17,358 bases of DNA, taken from Draconibacterium sp. Its GTDB lineage: Bacteria > Bacteroidota > Bacteroidia > Bacteroidales > Prolixibacteraceae. Made by a program: the position numbers and the translations under genes. How positions within the stretch are numbered: the stretch's first letter is position 1; the number at the start of each line of letters is the position of its first letter. This document shows positions 6,370 through 13,112 of the stretch, piece after piece. The DNA lies in NCBI GenBank assembly GCA_030595485.1, contig JAUVDE010000019.1:1-17358 (forward strand), read 5' to 3'. The notes under the pieces were generated by a model that had not been told where the DNA came from, searched no databases, and saw only the letters and a list, made by a program, of their open reading frames with translations.

Positions 6370-7761
6370 TTAGATATGAATCACTTCATCGTAAGCAGCT
6401 GCGGCAGCTTCCATTACCGCCTCGCTCATGGTTGGGTGCGGATGAATAGTTTTTAGCAATTCGTGACCAGTAATTTCCAATTTCTTGGCAACTACTAATT
6501 CAGCAATCATCTCTGTCACATTTGCACCAATCATATGTGCACCAAGTAACTCGCCATATTTTGCATCAAAAATAAGCTTCACAAAACCATCTTTTTGCCC
6601 GGCAGCACTTGCTTTGCCACTTGCCGAAAATGGGAATTTCCCTACTTTAACTTCATAGCCTGCTTCTTTGGCTTTAGCTTCAGTTAAACCAACCGACGAA
6701 ATTTCAGGATTTGTATACGTACATCCCGGAATATTTCCATAGTCAACCGCTTCAGGATTTAATCCAGCAATTTTCTCAATACAAGTAATTCCTTCAGTCG
6801 AAGCAACGTGTGCCAAAGCCGGACCTGCAACAATATCGCCAATAGCATAAACACCATCAACATTCGTTTTATAAAATTCGTCTACTTTTACACGGCCTTG
6901 TTCGGTTTCAACACCCAATTCTTCCAAACCAATACCTTCGGTATTTGGCGCAATTCCAACTGCCGAAAGAACGATATCCGCCTCAACAACTTGCTCTCCT
7001 TTTTTCGTTTTAATGGTAACCTTGCATTTATCGCCCGAAGTATCAACACTTTCAACCGAAGAATTGGTCATCACTTTCATTTTGCTCTTTTTGAAGTTGC
7101 GCTCCAATTGTTTGGCAACATCAACATCTTCGTTTGGCACCAAGGTTGGCATAAATTCGACCAAAGTAACTTTTGTACCAATTGAATGATAGAAATAAGC
7201 AAACTCGCTACCAATTGCACCCGAGCCAACAACAACCATACTTTCTGGCTGTTTGTCAAGCGTTAAAGCTTTACGGTAACCAATAATTTTTGTGCCGTCT
7301 TGCGGAAGGTTAGGCAACTCGCGTGAACGTGCTCCGGTAGCTAAAATAATATGCTTAGCTGTGTACGATGTTTTTTTACCGGCTTCATCGCTAACCTCAA
7401 CGGTATTATTTGCAGTTAGTTTTCCCCAGCCAAAAATCGATTCTACTTTATTCTTTTTAAACAAGAACTGAATTCCTTTACTCATTCCTTCAGCAACACC
7501 ACGACTACGTTTTACCATGGCTCCAAAATCAGGTTTCACTTCGCCTTCAATTAAAACACCATAATCGGCAGCGTGTTTGGCATATTCAAAAGCCTGTGCA
7601 CTTTTTAATAATGACTTGGTCGGAATACATCCCCAGTTCAAACAAATTCCACCTAAATTTTCTTTTTCAACAACAGCCACTTTAAAACCCAGCTGAGCAG
7701 CACGAATGGCAGTAACATATCCTCCCGGGCCACTACCTATAACTATTACATCGTAATTCAT
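6370..7761 (-). CDS. lpd: Dihydrolipoyl dehydrogenase (E3)
   Basis: This flavoprotein reoxidises dihydrolipoyl groups of 2-oxo-acid dehydrogenase complexes and the glycine cleavage system, reducing NAD+. The 463 residues match the family length. The FAD dinucleotide fold begins V-I-G-S-G-P-G-G (7-14). The redox-active disulphide is G-G-I-C40-L-N-W-G-C45-I-P-T-K-S. The NAD-binding motif is V-G-S-G-A-I-G-S-E (178-186), and the second FAD contact is Y-A-I-G-D-I-V-A-G. The C-terminal dimerisation domain has the catalytic pair H442 and E447 in H-P-H-P-T-M-S-E. All key residues are present, so it should be active. No E1 or E2 subunit lies in the window, so this is a stand-alone E3 that may serve several complexes. 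It sits downstream of meaB on the same strand with a 152-bp gap and ends at a strong terminator. Confidence 0.97.
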   Translation of the reverse strand: MNYDVIVIGSGPGGYVTAIRAAQLGFKVAVVEKENLGGICLNWGCIPTKSLLKSAQAFEYAKHAADYGVLIEGEVKPDFGAMVKRSRGVAEGMSKGIQFLFKKNKVESIFGWGKLTANNTVEVSDEAGKKTSYTAKHIILATGARSRELPNLPQDGTKIIGYRKALTLDKQPESMVVVGSGAIGSEFAYFYHSIGTKVTLVEFMPTLVPNEDVDVAKQLERNFKKSKMKVMTNSSVESVDTSGDKCKVTIKTKKGEQVVEADIVLSAVGIAPNTEGIGLEELGVETEQGRVKVDEFYKTNVDGVYAIGDIVAGPALAHVASTEGITCIEKIAGLNPEAVDYGNIPGCTYTNPEISSVGLTEAKAKEAGYEVKVGKFPFSASGKASAAGQKDGFVKLIFDAKYGELLGAHMIGANVTEMIAELVVAKKLEITGHELLKTIHPHPTMSEAVMEAAAAAYDEVIHI

Positions 7762-7828
7762 CTGATATTATATTTTTTTGTTATTCTATTTTAGGTAATT
7801 ATAACGCCTTTCAAGCAGAAAGGTTTTA

Positions 7829-7836
7829 CAAAATTA
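7829..7836 (-). promoter_or_regulatory. Candidate -7 box for lpd
   Basis: Minus-strand TAATTTTG is an exact TAnnTTTG match, about 68 bp upstream of the lpd ATG. No good -33 element is seen at the right distance, so lpd may instead be read from meaB. Confidence 0.3.
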
Positions 7837-7913
7837 AGTGTTTTCAAATTTTTAGAATCCTGTAGTATATGGTGTGTAAGTTTTGCATGAAACTAAACAT
7901 GCTACATTTTCAA

Positions 7914-9026
7914 TTATTTAAGTTTTGAATACAAATCTAACAACTCGCCAGCTGCAATAAACGAACTCATTTTATCATTTAAAACATAATTCTCTAAAAC
8001 ACGCAACTTCTCCTTAATTTCAGGATTCTCGTAGAAATTTTGTCTCAACTGTCCCTCAATGGTTTCGTGCATCCAATAGGTCGATTGTTCGTTACGCTTT
8101 TTGTAGAAATACCCATTTTCTACTGTCTTTGCTTTATACTTTTCAACTTCTTGCCAAATAGCATCGATACCAATTTTATTAAAAGCAGAGCAGGTTAAAA
8201 CGCCTGGTTCCCAATCCGATTCCTTTGTCGGAAATAAATGTATGGCATTTCGATATTGAACTTGCGCCATTTTAGCTTTGTCCACATTATTACCATCGGC
8301 TTTATTAATGGCTATTAAATCTGCCATTTCCATAATTCCACGTTTAATCCCCTGAAGTTCGTCACCAGCACCGGCAAGCATTAGCAACAAGAAAAAATCA
8401 GTCATGGAATGAACTGCAGTTTCACTCTGCCCCACTCCAACTGTTTCAATTAAAATATGGGTAAATCCTGCTGCCTCACACAAAATTATCGTTTCGCGGG
8501 TTTTACGCGCTACACCCCCCAACGAGCCTGCCGCTGGACTGGGACGAATATAAGCGTTTGGGTCACCTGCCAATTCCTCCATTCGGGTTTTATCGCCCAA
8601 AATACTCCCCTTGGTACGCTCGCTACTTGGGTCGATGGCAAGCACTGCCAATTTATCTCCACGGCTAGTAATGTATTTCCCAACGGCTTCAATAAAAGTA
8701 CTTTTTCCAACTCCCGGAACTCCGGTAATTCCTACTCGAACAGATTTCCCACTGTGCGGTAAACATAAGGTAATAATTTCCTGTGCCAATTTCTGATGGT
8801 TGGGTTTGGCGCTTTCAACTAAAGTAACGGCTTTACTTAACAAGGTAATATCGCCATTCAAAATTCCGTTAACATATTCATCAACCGCCAAAAGCTTCCT
8901 TTGCTTTTTCAGGAAACGTTTTACCGAATCGCTACTAACAGGTGCTGGTTGTTCAATTCCCTGATTTACTTTTAATCCTTCAAATTCGGGATTGTTTTCA
9001 ATATGATGTTTATCTATTTCCGACAT
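7914..9026 (-). CDS. meaB: Methylmalonyl-CoA mutase-associated GTPase MeaB
   Basis: MeaB is a cytoplasmic G3E-type GTPase that loads and protects the adenosylcobalamin cofactor of methylmalonyl-CoA mutase. The 370-residue protein has an N-terminal helical arm (about 1-95), Walker A G102-V-P-G-V-G-K-S-T, then A-I-D-P-S-S, a segment with S-P-A-A-G-S-L-G-G-V-A, the switch region E-T-V-G-V-G-Q-S-E and the guanine-specificity motif N-K-A-D. The C-terminal helices serve as the dimerisation arm. This set separates it from the close relative HypB and matches the ArgK/MeaB group. No mutase or epimerase gene lies in the window, so the partner must be encoded elsewhere. The predicted promoter overlaps the terminator of the upstream DUF1573 gene, which suggests little read-through between them. 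Confidence 0.95.
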   Translation of the reverse strand: MSEIDKHHIENNPEFEGLKVNQGIEQPAPVSSDSVKRFLKKQRKLLAVDEYVNGILNGDITLLSKAVTLVESAKPNHQKLAQEIITLCLPHSGKSVRVGITGVPGVGKSTFIEAVGKYITSRGDKLAVLAIDPSSERTKGSILGDKTRMEELAGDPNAYIRPSPAAGSLGGVARKTRETIILCEAAGFTHILIETVGVGQSETAVHSMTDFFLLLMLAGAGDELQGIKRGIMEMADLIAINKADGNNVDKAKMAQVQYRNAIHLFPTKESDWEPGVLTCSAFNKIGIDAIWQEVEKYKAKTVENGYFYKKRNEQSTYWMHETIEGQLRQNFYENPEIKEKLRVLENYVLNDKMSSFIAAGELLDLYSKLK

Positions 9027-9045
9027 TCAAATAATATTAAAGACA

Positions 9046-9077
9046 TAAAAGTACGGTAAAAAAGAAGGTGCTGCAAA
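9046..9077 (-). promoter_or_regulatory. Candidate promoter for meaB, overlapping a terminator
   Basis: On the minus strand TTTG (9077-9074), a 20-bp spacer and TACTTTTA (9053-9046, seven of eight) would start RNA near 9039, only about 13 nt before the ATG. The -33 element lies within the stem of the preceding gene's terminator. Confidence 0.35.
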
Positions 9078-9098
9078 TATACATTTGCAACACCTTCT
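9058..9098 (-). terminator. Terminator of the DUF1573 gene
   Basis: AGAAGGTGCTGCAAAT (9063-9078) pairs with ATTTGCAACACCTTCT (9083-9098) over 16 positions with one mismatch and a 4-nt loop. On the minus strand it is followed by a run of six T (9063-9058). Confidence 0.88.
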
Positions 9099-9121
9099 CA
9101 ATATCTTAACCTTAAATAAAA

Positions 9122-10219
9122 TTAGCTTGTTGTAGTAAGTACGTTGCTCGAAATACGCAATGTTACTGTTGAACTTTTAGGGTCGTTAGTAATAACTGTA
9201 ATCGATTTACTTTGGCGGCCACGTTTGCCGCGCGAATCGAAAGTTACTTTAATAGGAGCAGTTTCACCTGGAGCAATAACCTTTTTCGATGGAGCAACGG
9301 CAGTACATCCGCATGAAGAGCGAACCCTGCGAATATGCAAATCAGTTTTGCCATCGTTTGTTAAAGTAAAAGTATGTTCTTTTTTCTCGCCTTGTTTCAT
9401 TTCACCAAAATCATGGGTTTTAGGCTCAAATCTAGCAACTGGTGCATTTGCCAACTGCTCAGCTGTAAGTATCGAAAAGTCCTCTTCGATGGTACAGCTT
9501 ACACCAATCGAGCTTTTATAATCTTTACTTCCATCAATTGAAAGATAAATACGGTGCGATGCGAAACCAAAAGTATTAGCAGCTTTTGTGTCGTATGTAA
9601 CGGTAAGTTTCGCTCGTTCTCCGGCAGGAACAATTGAAGGTTTAACTACTGCTTTAAGGTGTTTTGGCACAGTTCTGAAACCAACTTCAACCGGTTTGTC
9701 GGTATCATTAACCAGCTCCAGCTCTTTGGTAACAACCTCGCCTTGCTTAATTTTAGCAAACGAAATGTAGTTTGATTTTACACGAAGTGGTCCAATTTTT
9801 CTTGGGTATTTTTCGGCTAAAGTTTTCTCACGCGGTGCAACCTTACCAGTAATACGTAACACAGTTGTTTTTACAGTTGCATTTGAAGTAACTGTAACTG
9901 ATTTGTTAAACGAACCCGGACGGTTTTTAGGATTATAGCTTACCTGAATCTCACCTTCCGCTCCAGGAGCAACAGGTTCGCGCGTCCATTTTGGAGTTGT
10001 ACATCCACAAGATGCTCGCACATTAGTAAGCAACAATGGCACATCGCCTTCATTTTTAAACTTAAAACTACTAGCCTGCACACCATCTGCTTCTAGAAAC
10101 GAGCCAAAATCGTGTGTTTTTTTTTCAAACTTAATTTGTGCTTTTCCTTGCGCCAGTGCCGAATTCACTGCAACAACTAAAGAAAATACTACCATTAATT
10201 GTAAAAATCTTTTCATCAC
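9122..10219 (-). CDS. Secreted DUF1573 protein with three Ig-like modules
   Basis: The protein has 365 residues with a signal peptide (1-24, cleavage near A-L-A-Q). Three repeats follow. Modules one (about 26-127) and three (about 260-360) share T-H-D-F-G near the start, the motif S-C-G-C-T (70-74 and 302-306), an A-P-G-E/A segment and a final T-L-R-I strand, the pattern of DUF1573 domains with an immunoglobulin-like (ASPM/SPD-2/Hydin type) fold. The middle module (about 143-243) has the same strand pattern and V-P-A-G-E but lacks the C-G-C motif. DUF1573 proteins are abundant in Bacteroidota and have no settled biochemical role; a periplasmic or surface structural function is plausible. Two Met codons start the gene, so the start could be 3 bp later. 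It is transcribed divergently from the two-component operon and ends at its own terminator. Confidence 0.92.
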   Translation of the reverse strand: MMKRFLQLMVVFSLVVAVNSALAQGKAQIKFEKKTHDFGSFLEADGVQASSFKFKNEGDVPLLLTNVRASCGCTTPKWTREPVAPGAEGEIQVSYNPKNRPGSFNKSVTVTSNATVKTTVLRITGKVAPREKTLAEKYPRKIGPLRVKSNYISFAKIKQGEVVTKELELVNDTDKPVEVGFRTVPKHLKAVVKPSIVPAGERAKLTVTYDTKAANTFGFASHRIYLSIDGSKDYKSSIGVSCTIEEDFSILTAEQLANAPVARFEPKTHDFGEMKQGEKKEHTFTLTNDGKTDLHIRRVRSSCGCTAVAPSKKVIAPGETAPIKVTFDSRGKRGRQSKSITVITNDPKSSTVTLRISSNVLTTTS

Positions 10220-10305
10220 CTTATTTTTTTAATTTGATATTTTGATATTAAATCTGTGTTCTGAGATAGTCTGCTTCAAATCTGTTCTTATACTAAAACT
10301 CAAAA

Positions 10306-10313
10306 CAAATGTA
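10306..10313 (-). promoter_or_regulatory. Candidate -7 box for the DUF1573 gene
   Basis: Minus-strand TACATTTG is an exact TAnnTTTG match and gives a leader of about 80 nt. No clear -33 element is found; the region where it should lie runs into the TGTTAA repeats (10335-10372), so activation or repression by a bound regulator is possible. Confidence 0.4.
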
Positions 10314-10334
10314 CGAATGCTTTTGAATACAGGG

Positions 10335-10372
10335 TGTTAATCGAATTCAATATTTTGTTAATGAGTTGTTAA
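10335..10372. promoter_or_regulatory. Three phased TGTTAA repeats, candidate response-regulator site
   Basis: TGTTAA occurs at 10335-10340, 10356-10361 and 10367-10372, with starts 21 and 11 bp apart, two and one helical turns. Direct hexamers at 11-bp steps are the usual binding pattern of OmpR/PhoB-type regulators, and TTAACA (the same hexamer on the other strand) with 11-bp steps is the known Bacillus subtilis PhoP box. An OmpR-type regulator is encoded in the adjacent operon, so autoregulation is inferred. Confidence 0.5.
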
Positions 10373-10415
10373 CCCAAGCCACCATCTGAAAAAATGTGTA
10401 GATTCGCTAATTATA

Positions 10416-11690
10416 ATGGCACTAATGAAAGGCAAAGCACTGAAATATATAATTTTACTGGCTACAATTTCTGTTGCAGGTATTTTTCTAATTCAGTTTA
10501 CCTTTATTCGAAACTCGTATAACCTTTCAGATAAACAGTTTAAAGAAAGTGCCAGCGTGGCTTTAAAAGAAGTGGCGTGGCAAATTATGCTGTCAACCGG
10601 AAGTACAGCAAATTTTGACAGCATTACACCGGTTGAAATTATTTCGAACAGTATTTTTTTGGTGAATGTAGGCGCAGCTATCGATAAAGAACTGCTTAAA
10701 TCGAACCTGATACATGAACTAAAAAGGCACGAAATTTACTACGGTTTTGAGTTTGCTATTTTTAATCCTACCGAAGAACAAATGGATGAAGGAACCTTGG
10801 TTTTGCCAAATTCCGAAGAACAACCTTCGTTTTATGCTTTTCCGGTGAACGAAGCTTATACCAACTATTTTAGCATTCATTTTCCCGACCGCTCATCGTA
10901 TTTTAATTCGCGTCTTTCGATTTGGTATTTTTTAACGGGCCTGCTCGTTTTGGTTATTTTCTTTTTTGGTTACACGCTCGCTATAATTATTCGCCAACGC
11001 CAATTATCCGAAGTCCAGAAAAACTTCATCAATAATCTTACCCACGAATTAAAAACACCAATTTCATCCATTGCCCTTTCGGCAAATGTACTTAACGACA
11101 AAAAAATTCTTGATTCGCCCAAACGTTTGTTTGAATATGCCCGAATTATTCAGGAACAAAACGAACGTTTATCTAAGAATGTGGAAAAAGTATTAAACCT
11201 GGCTTCGATAGAGAAAAGTCGTATAAAGCTGAACTTGGAAACTATAAATACGAAACTTCTCATTCAAGAAATCATCGAGATTTTCAAACATACCGCTTCA
11301 GGACAAAAAGCAAAAGTTACAAGTATACTTAATTGTACCGAATGCACCATTAATGCTGACAAATTCCATTTCACAAACCTTATTTCAAACATCCTTGAGA
11401 ATGCAGCAAAATACTGCGAAACCTCACCCGAGATACAAGTAAAAGTCAAAAGAAGAAAAAATAATATCGAACTAAGTTTTACAGACAATGGCATAGGAAT
11501 TCCACGTGAGTACCGTAGAAAAATATTTAAAAAGTTCTATCGTGTTCCCACAGGAAATGTGCACAATGTAAAAGGGTTTGGGCTTGGCCTCGATTACGTT
11601 CATATAATTGTAAAAGCCCACCATTGGAAAATTAAAGTTGATGAAAATCCAAAAGGTGGAAGTATCTTTACCTTAACTATCCCGAATTAA
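10416..11690 (+). CDS. Two-component sensor histidine kinase
   Basis: This 424-residue membrane kinase has helix TM1 (about 10-31), a sensory extracytoplasmic domain of about 135 residues with no recognised fold, and TM2 (about 168-192). The HisKA dimerisation domain carries the phospho-acceptor H210 in N-F-I-N-N-L-T-H-E-L-K-T-P-I-S. The ATP-binding domain has the N-box N-L-I-S-N-I-L-E-N-A-A-K (321-332), G1 box D357-N-G-I-G-I-P and G2 box G387-F-G-L-G-L. All catalytic motifs are intact. The HisKA segment resembles that of RprX-type kinases of Bacteroides, but orthology is not shown. There is no HAMP domain; TM2 leads almost directly into HisKA. ATG 10425, three codons in, is an alternative start. 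The stop lies 2 bp before the regulator gene, so the two are co-translated. The signal sensed is unknown. Confidence 0.95.
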   Translation: MALMKGKALKYIILLATISVAGIFLIQFTFIRNSYNLSDKQFKESASVALKEVAWQIMLSTGSTANFDSITPVEIISNSIFLVNVGAAIDKELLKSNLIHELKRHEIYYGFEFAIFNPTEEQMDEGTLVLPNSEEQPSFYAFPVNEAYTNYFSIHFPDRSSYFNSRLSIWYFLTGLLVLVIFFFGYTLAIIIRQRQLSEVQKNFINNLTHELKTPISSIALSANVLNDKKILDSPKRLFEYARIIQEQNERLSKNVEKVLNLASIEKSRIKLNLETINTKLLIQEIIEIFKHTASGQKAKVTSILNCTECTINADKFHFTNLISNILENAAKYCETSPEIQVKVKRRKNNIELSFTDNGIGIPREYRRKIFKKFYRVPTGNVHNVKGFGLGLDYVHIIVKAHHWKIKVDENPKGGSIFTLTIPN

Positions 11691-11692
11691 TT

Positions 11693-12403
11693 ATGAGTGA
11701 AACAGCTTTTAAAATATTGTTGGTTGAAGATGACGAAGCTTTACGTTTTATTGTAAAAGATAATCTGGAGCAAAACAATTTTGATGTTCAGGTGGCCGAA
11801 GATGGTGAAATTGCACTTCAACTTTTTAGGGATAATAAATTCGACCTTATTGTTTTAGATGTAATGTTACCCAAAATAGATGGTTTTCAGGTAGCTGAAA
11901 AAATTCGAAAAACAAATGAGCAAGTGCCTATTATTTTTCTAACTGCGCGCAGCATGACCGAAGATAAGATTATGGGACTGACGATTGGCGGCGACGACTA
12001 CATTCCAAAACCATTTAGCATGGAAGAGCTGCTTTTGAAAATTAAAATCTTTTTAAAACGCAGTCAATCGCAACCTATTAGCAACGGAGAAACATCAAAG
12101 AAAATACAAATTGGAAAATTCGTTTTTCATCCCGATGACTTATCGTTGAGTTTGAATGGTGAAGCAAGGAGCCTTACTTTAAAAGAAGCCGAGTTGATGA
12201 AGCTTTTTGCAAAAAATCTCAACAAAGTTCTGAGCCGAAACGAAATATTAGAACAAGTATGGGGCTCCGACGATTATTTCCTGGGGCGCAGCCTCGATGT
12301 ATTTATTTCGCGACTTCGAAAATATTTCAAAGCCGACCCTGCAGTAAAAATCACTAATTTGCATGGAATAGGATTTCGCTTTTCAATAAAAAAAGAAAAC
12401 TAA
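11693..12403 (+). CDS. OmpR/PhoB-family response regulator
   Basis: This 236-residue protein has a receiver domain (about 6-122) with the acidic pocket E12-D13-D14, phospho-acceptor D56 in L-I-V-L-D-V-M-L-P, the switch threonine T84 and the conserved lysine K106 in K-P-F. The C-terminal winged-helix domain (about 135-233) has the T-L-K-E-A-E-L-M-K-L-F segment, L-S-R-N-E-I-L-E-Q-V-W-G and the recognition helix R-S-L-D-V-F-I-S-R-L-R-K-Y-F, ending in the wing G-I-G-F-R-F. It should bind direct DNA repeats as a dimer after phosphorylation by the kinase encoded just upstream. The phased TGTTAA repeats in front of the operon, and a related pair at 12622-12638, are candidate sites. RprY-type regulators of Bacteroides are similar in layout. 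No terminator was found directly after the gene. Confidence 0.96.
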   Translation: MSETAFKILLVEDDEALRFIVKDNLEQNNFDVQVAEDGEIALQLFRDNKFDLIVLDVMLPKIDGFQVAEKIRKTNEQVPIIFLTARSMTEDKIMGLTIGGDDYIPKPFSMEELLLKIKIFLKRSQSQPISNGETSKKIQIGKFVFHPDDLSLSLNGEARSLTLKEAELMKLFAKNLNKVLSRNEILEQVWGSDDYFLGRSLDVFISRLRKYFKADPAVKITNLHGIGFRFSIKKEN

Positions 12404-12585
12404 TTCAATTTTTACAGACAAATAAATGCAACTCAACTTATAGTGTTAATCAGCATCCTTCGGACTTGACCCGAACTAGGCTCCTTGGTTTTACTAAACA
12501 CTTTCAAAAGAATTAATAGACGCACGTTTGGAGCACTTATTTTGCCTATCGCCATTAAAATGTTTTTCATGATATAGTTAAGCTA
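12404..12585. other. Non-coding stretch between the regulator gene and rpmH promoters
   Basis: No open frame of meaningful length, tRNA, repeat array or convincing terminator is seen. A short section near 12450-12490 is richer in G and C than its surroundings but has no structure I recognise. TAAACACTTT (12495-12504) is the reverse complement of AAAGTGTTTA (12629-12638), probably by chance. Confidence 0.5.
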
Positions 12586-12615
12586 TTGGTTCTGAGCAAA
12601 AAATGACTATTTTTG
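12586..12615 (+). promoter_or_regulatory. rpmH distal promoter P1
   Basis: TTG (12586-12588), a 19-bp spacer and TATTTTTG (12608-12615) match the Bacteroidota consensus. The -7 box is followed by CA, as in P2, which lies exactly 58 bp downstream. The start would be near 12622. Confidence 0.6.
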
Positions 12616-12621
12616 CATTTC

Positions 12622-12638
12622 TGTTAAAAAAGTGTTTA
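12622..12638. promoter_or_regulatory. TGTTAA/TGTTTA pair at 11-bp spacing between rpmH promoters
   Basis: TGTTAA (12622-12627) and TGTTTA (12633-12638) are spaced like the array before the two-component operon. The second copy ends 4 bp before the -33 box of P2. The region is AT-rich, so chance is possible. Confidence 0.3.
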
Positions 12639-12642
12639 AGTG

Positions 12643-12673
12643 TTTGGAAGACTTAAAAAAAGCACTATTTTTG
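12643..12673 (+). promoter_or_regulatory. rpmH proximal promoter P2 (full consensus)
   Basis: TTTG (12643-12646), a 19-bp spacer and TATTTTTG (12666-12673) match both elements and the spacing of the Bacteroidota housekeeping promoter with no mismatch. The start would be near 12680, giving a leader of about 37 nt. Confidence 0.8.
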
Positions 12674-12716
12674 CAGTCCGAAAATTTAGAATAGAAACAA
12701 GTAAAACTTTATAGAA

Positions 12717-12878
12717 ATGAGTAAAAGAACATTTCAACCATCGAATAGGAAAAGAAAGAACAAACACGGGTTCAGAGAAAGAATGTCTTCTGTTGCTGGT
12801 CAGAAGGTAATTAAAGCCCGTAGAGCAAAAGGAAGAAAAAGGTTGTCTGTTTCAGACGAGCCAAGACATAAAAAATAG
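12717..12878 (+). CDS. rpmH: 50S ribosomal protein bL34
   Basis: This short gene encodes 53 residues from ATG 12717 to TAG 12878. It begins M-S-K-R-T-F-Q-P-S-N-R-K-R-K-N-K-H-G-F-R, followed by R-M-S-S-V-A-G-Q and an Arg/Lys-rich tail with A-R-R-A-K-G-R-K-R-L-S. These are the diagnostic features of bL34, a small basic protein buried in 23S rRNA of the large subunit. The C-terminus is slightly longer than the 46 residues of the E. coli protein (S-V-S-D-E-P-R-H-K-K). Two strong promoters precede it and a terminator follows, so it is expressed alone. The usual neighbours in other phyla, rnpA and dnaA, are absent. Confidence 0.97.
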   Translation: MSKRTFQPSNRKRKNKHGFRERMSSVAGQKVIKARRAKGRKRLSVSDEPRHKK

Positions 12879-12902
12879 TTAATATCTTAAAACTTTTGCG
12901 GG

Positions 12903-12931
12903 AAGGTAAAGAAGCTAATTCTTTACCTTTT
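12903..12931 (+). terminator. Terminator after rpmH
   Basis: AAGGTAAAGAA (12903-12913) and TTCTTTACCTT (12919-12929) form a perfect 11-bp stem with loop GCTAA, followed by a short T-run (12928-12931). The stem is AT-rich and the T-run is short, so efficiency may be modest. Confidence 0.75.
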
Positions 12932-13080
12932 CGTGTTTCTACCCATTACTAATTGGAATTTACCCAGATTATTTGGGCTTAAGTTTCTGGCTGCACAATC
13001 GGCAACATACATTAATTGTAATTTGTTTACTATTTGTTGTTGTTTCTTGTAATTTTTCTTTCCCCATACTTTTTTTGATT

Positions 13081-13088
13081 TATTTTTG
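13081..13088 (+). promoter_or_regulatory. Candidate -7 box for the PASTA-rluD-ddl operon
   Basis: TATTTTTG is an exact -7 match 25 bp before the PASTA gene start. No TTG lies at the expected distance upstream, though the region is T-rich with several TTTG copies at 13022-13036. Confidence 0.4.
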
Positions 13089-13112
13089 TTTCTTTATTAA
13101 GATCGACAAATC

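Noticed and set aside
7880..7910. GCATG...CATGC palindrome between meaB and lpd
   Set aside because: Only five base pairs with an 8-nt loop and no T-run, so neither a convincing terminator nor an operator.
10233..10290. Tandem TTTGATAT (10233-10248) and a spaced AAATCTGT repeat (10250 and 10278) in the DUF1573 leader
   Set aside because: Short, AT-rich and without phasing or link to a known regulator.
12495..12638. 10-bp inverted repeat TAAACACTTT / AAAGTGTTTA about 125 bp apart upstream of rpmH
   Set aside because: It is AT-rich, not extended by flanking pairing and spaced too far for a simple hairpin; chance is the better explanation.
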